A stretch of 10,267 nt of DNA from Bdellovibrionales bacterium (GTDB taxonomy: Bacteria; Bdellovibrionota; UBA1018): the NCBI GenBank assembly GCA_018968995.1, contig JAGWZD010000040.1, positions 1-10,267 of the forward strand, read 5' to 3'. The notes beneath the pieces are model-generated. The model searched no databases and was not told the origin of the DNA. It saw only the letters and a program-made list of their open reading frames with translations. Made by a program: the position numbers and the translations under genes. Each line of letters opens with the position of its first letter. The stretch's first letter is position 1. Below are positions 8,206 to 10,267 of this stretch, in pieces.

Positions 8206-9192
8206 CTACTGGATCGCTTGAATCAAACTCAGCGGATTGACCTTAGAGCCCAGAACACGCGCCCCAAAGTGCAGATGGGGCCCACTCGCACGTCCCGTCA
8301 TCCCAGATAGCCCCAAGAGCTGTCCTTGGGACACCGTGGCGCCCGCCGTTACTTGAAGCCGACTTAAGTGAGCGTAGATCGTAAAGATCTCAAAACCATG
8401 ATCAAGGATCACTGTGTTTCCGGTCAAAAACAGATCCTTGGCCAAAACCACTTTTCCGGCAGCCGCTGAAAATACTGGAGTGCCCTCAGCAGCCTTAAAA
8501 TCCACGCCCTGATGAAAGCTTTGCATTTGGCCGTTGTAGACCCGCTTCGTTCCAAAGGGTGAGGTCAAGGCGCTCGATAGGGGCATCTGAAATGCCCCGT
8601 CCCAGAGCCTTTTTGGGCTACTTGCACGGTAAATTCGCCCCAACTCGCTTCCCTCTTTCTTGAGTCTCCGAATCTCTTTGGCAGAGGGCTGTACATGATT
8701 GGGTTGAACGCCGATCGTCTCCTCGGGGTATTGTCCGCGAATTACGACAATTTTCGAAGGAAGACTCATCGTGCTCTTGGCTTGACCTCTCTTAATCGTA
8801 ATCAGAACAGGCTTCTCTCCCGGTGGAGTTCCGAAATTCACACCGACAATGGCAGAGTAAAAATAGAAATTCTTATCTTCGCCTGAGGGATAGAAAACAA
8901 ACTTTCGCCCGAGGAGTCTGCCTTCCACCACTAGCGAGCGACTCGACTCTACCAGTTCTCGGGGTAGGCGAAGATCCGCTCGAGCAACCTCTCCATCTCG
9001 GAGCTCACCATTGGCCCAAGAGATCACTGGCGAAGTTGAATCGATCTGAGTCGGTGCTTCGGTTACCGGATCACTACTGGTCCGAGTCGTTAAACCCGGC
9101 ATGGACTGACACCCTGGTGAAACAAGGCAGAAAAAAGCCAAAAAGAGATAATAAAAACCGCTACAAAACTTCAACGGGCACTTCGCCATCAT
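8206..9192 (-). CDS. M23 (LytM-type) metallopeptidase, probable envelope lipoprotein
   Basis: The 328-residue protein starts with a hydrophobic signal segment (about residues 9-27, FYYLFLAFFCLVSPG) followed by Cys28, suggesting a lipoprotein. The lipobox is atypical because Ser, not Leu, stands at -3. Residues about 50-160 look beta-rich and have no catalytic motif. The C-terminal M23 domain (about 205-328) contains SPFGTKRVYNG, the zinc ligands His227 and Asp231 in FHQGVDF, His275 in YAHLSRL, and HLHFGAR with His306 and zinc ligand His308. The full metal and catalytic set is present, so it is predicted to be an active peptidoglycan endopeptidase rather than an EnvC/NlpD-type activator. Two ATG codons occur at 9192 and 9189; AAGGA at 9202-9206 lies 9 bases ahead of the first, which I chose. 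The start overlaps the end of xseA by 32 bases. The substrate cross-link is unknown. Confidence 0.9.
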   Translation of the reverse strand: MMAKCPLKFCSGFYYLFLAFFCLVSPGCQSMPGLTTRTSSDPVTEAPTQIDSTSPVISWANGELRDGEVARADLRLPRELVESSRSLVVEGRLLGRKFVFYPSGEDKNFYFYSAIVGVNFGTPPGEKPVLITIKRGQAKSTMSLPSKIVVIRGQYPEETIGVQPNHVQPSAKEIRRLKKEGSELGRIYRASSPKRLWDGAFQMPLSSALTSPFGTKRVYNGQMQSFHQGVDFKAAEGTPVFSAAAGKVVLAKDLFLTGNTVILDHGFEIFTIYAHLSRLQVTAGATVSQGQLLGLSGMTGRASGPHLHFGARVLGSKVNPLSLIQAIQ

Positions 9193-10267
9193 GAAAGCGA
9201 ATCCTTAATTTTTGAGCAGGAACCAAATTCGAAGCGGATCTAATGATCCCTTTAGACTGGGAATCCGAAATAAGAGCATAGCCGCGTTCAAGGACCTTAA
9301 GCGGCGACAAGGCGTCGAGCTTTCCTGCTAGCCCTGCTAACTGAGACTGACACCGCTCAACCCTAGCCCTCATCGCGCGGTCTAATCGAAGAGCTAGATC
9401 ATCGATTTTTTGCGACTGCTCTCGCAGACGGTCGCGTGGTGAAACTAAACGAGCTCGGACTTGCTGAAAAATCTGCTTTCGATGAGTGAGATCACGCTGA
9501 AGAGCAATCCAAAGACGCGATTTACTTTCCTGTAAGCGCCTTGAGGCATCCACCCAATGTCCTGAAACAATCTCTGCTGCTGCAGACGGAGTCGGGGCGC
9601 GAAGATCAGCCACAAAATCCGAAATTGAAAAATCAATTTCATGTCCTACTGCTGAAATCACTGGAAGCCGAGACGCGGCGATAGCTCTTGCGAGCCTTTC
9701 GTCGTTAAAACACCACATGTCCTCGATGCTGCCGCCACCACGCGCAAGAATGACCAATTCCCCAAGCGAATGACGATTGGCGATTTCAAGTCCTCGAATG
9801 ATTTGAGCCGAGGCCTGATCGCCTTGCACCAAAGCAGGAATAATCGTGACGCGAATCTGCGGAGCACGACGCTTTAAAACCACCAGCATATCTCTGATGG
9901 CAGCGCCACTCGGGGAGGTCACCACAGAAATATGCCTTGGATACTCTGGAATGGATCTTTTCCTCGAGGAGTCAAAAAGACCCTCCTCGGCGAGTCTGGA
10001 TTTCAACTGTTCAAAAGCCAACTGAAGCGCTCCGGCACCTAGAGGCTCGATCTGCTCAACGGTCAGCTGGTAGCTTCCCCGCGGTGGGTAGACAGAAACC
10101 TTTCCGCGACACAGAACCTCAAGTCCATCCCGAAGCTCGAAAGGGGTTCGACTTTGGCGATTACGCTGAGCCCAGCTAAAACACGCGGCTGAAAGCATGG
10201 CGCCTTCGTCTTTTAAAGAAAAGTAGGCATGACCGCTAGCTGCTGGCCGATAGTTGCTTACTTCTCC
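9161..10267 (-). CDS. xseA: Exodeoxyribonuclease VII large subunit (5' end outside window)
   Basis: XseA is the catalytic large subunit of exonuclease VII, which degrades single-stranded DNA to oligonucleotides and works with several copies of XseB. The frame stays open upstream of the internal ATG at 10198 to the window edge, and that part encodes GEVSNYRPAASGHAYFSLKDEGA, typical of the N-terminal OB-fold, so the gene is truncated by the window and the internal ATG is not the start. In total 368 codons are visible; probably only a few tens are missing. The OB-fold continues through GKVSVYPPRGSYQLTVEQ. The catalytic domain shows VVTSPSGAAIRD, ARGGGSIEDMWCFNDE and VGHEIDFSISDFVADLRAPTPSAAAE, all hallmark blocks. 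A charged helical, probably coiled-coil region follows, then a short C-terminal segment ending RFHDGEVPVEVL. The M23 gene overlaps its 3' end. xseB is not in the window. Confidence 0.95.
   Translation of the reverse strand, partial: GEVSNYRPAASGHAYFSLKDEGAMLSAACFSWAQRNRQSRTPFELRDGLEVLCRGKVSVYPPRGSYQLTVEQIEPLGAGALQLAFEQLKSRLAEEGLFDSSRKRSIPEYPRHISVVTSPSGAAIRDMLVVLKRRAPQIRVTIIPALVQGDQASAQIIRGLEIANRHSLGELVILARGGGSIEDMWCFNDERLARAIAASRLPVISAVGHEIDFSISDFVADLRAPTPSAAAEIVSGHWVDASRRLQESKSRLWIALQRDLTHRKQIFQQVRARLVSPRDRLREQSQKIDDLALRLDRAMRARVERCQSQLAGLAGKLDALSPLKVLERGYALISDSQSKGIIRSASNLVPAQKLRIRFHDGEVPVEVL

Noticed and set aside
8823..9194. 123-residue + strand open frame opposite the M23 and xseA genes
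   Set aside because: It is the complement of the M23 N-terminal coding region, with low-complexity composition and no recognisable domain.
10196..10198. ATG at 10198 (minus strand) as the start of xseA
   Set aside because: Upstream in-frame sequence encodes conserved OB-fold residues up to the window edge.

Overview
The window reads as an ordinary chromosomal stretch from a Gram-negative bacterium. By eye the base composition is moderately GC-rich (not computed). Coding is dense. A 2-oxoglutarate dehydrogenase operon sits beside exonuclease VII and a probable lipoprotein-type M23 peptidase. The mix of genes and the layout of the peptidase (beta-rich N-terminus, C-terminal LytM domain) would fit Bdellovibrionota or former Deltaproteobacteria. 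That placement is an impression, not a demonstrated assignment. I see no mobile element, CRISPR array, tRNA or rRNA.

Layout. (1) Bases 1-1250, + strand: the C-terminal part of a GH15 glucoamylase-like enzyme, cut by the left edge. (2) Bases 1251-1363: a 113-base intergenic region with a good sigma-70-type promoter and the ribosome binding site that points to a TTG start for sucA. (3) Bases 1364-8200, + strand: a tight four-gene operon, sucA (E1), sucB (E2), lpdA (E3) and an NAD(P)-dependent aldehyde dehydrogenase. Junctions are ATGA, an 11-base gap, and TAATG. (4) Bases 8206-10267, - strand: xseA, cut by the right edge, followed by an M23 peptidase gene that overlaps it by 32 bases. The peptidase gene converges on the aldehyde dehydrogenase with only 5 bases between the two stop codons.

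How the genes work together. SucA, SucB and LpdA would form the complex that converts 2-oxoglutarate to succinyl-CoA in the TCA cycle, passing intermediates on the lipoyl arm of SucB. The coupled aldehyde dehydrogenase belongs to no standard suc operon. Its substrate cannot be read from sequence; succinic semialdehyde is one speculative possibility. On the other strand, XseA is the large subunit of a DNA-processing nuclease, and the M23 protein probably acts on the envelope, so the two appear linked by transcription rather than by pathway.

I did not find a previously undescribed system. The most notable points are that SucB has no recognisable peripheral subunit-binding domain between its lipoyl and catalytic domains, and that an aldehyde dehydrogenase is coupled to lpdA.
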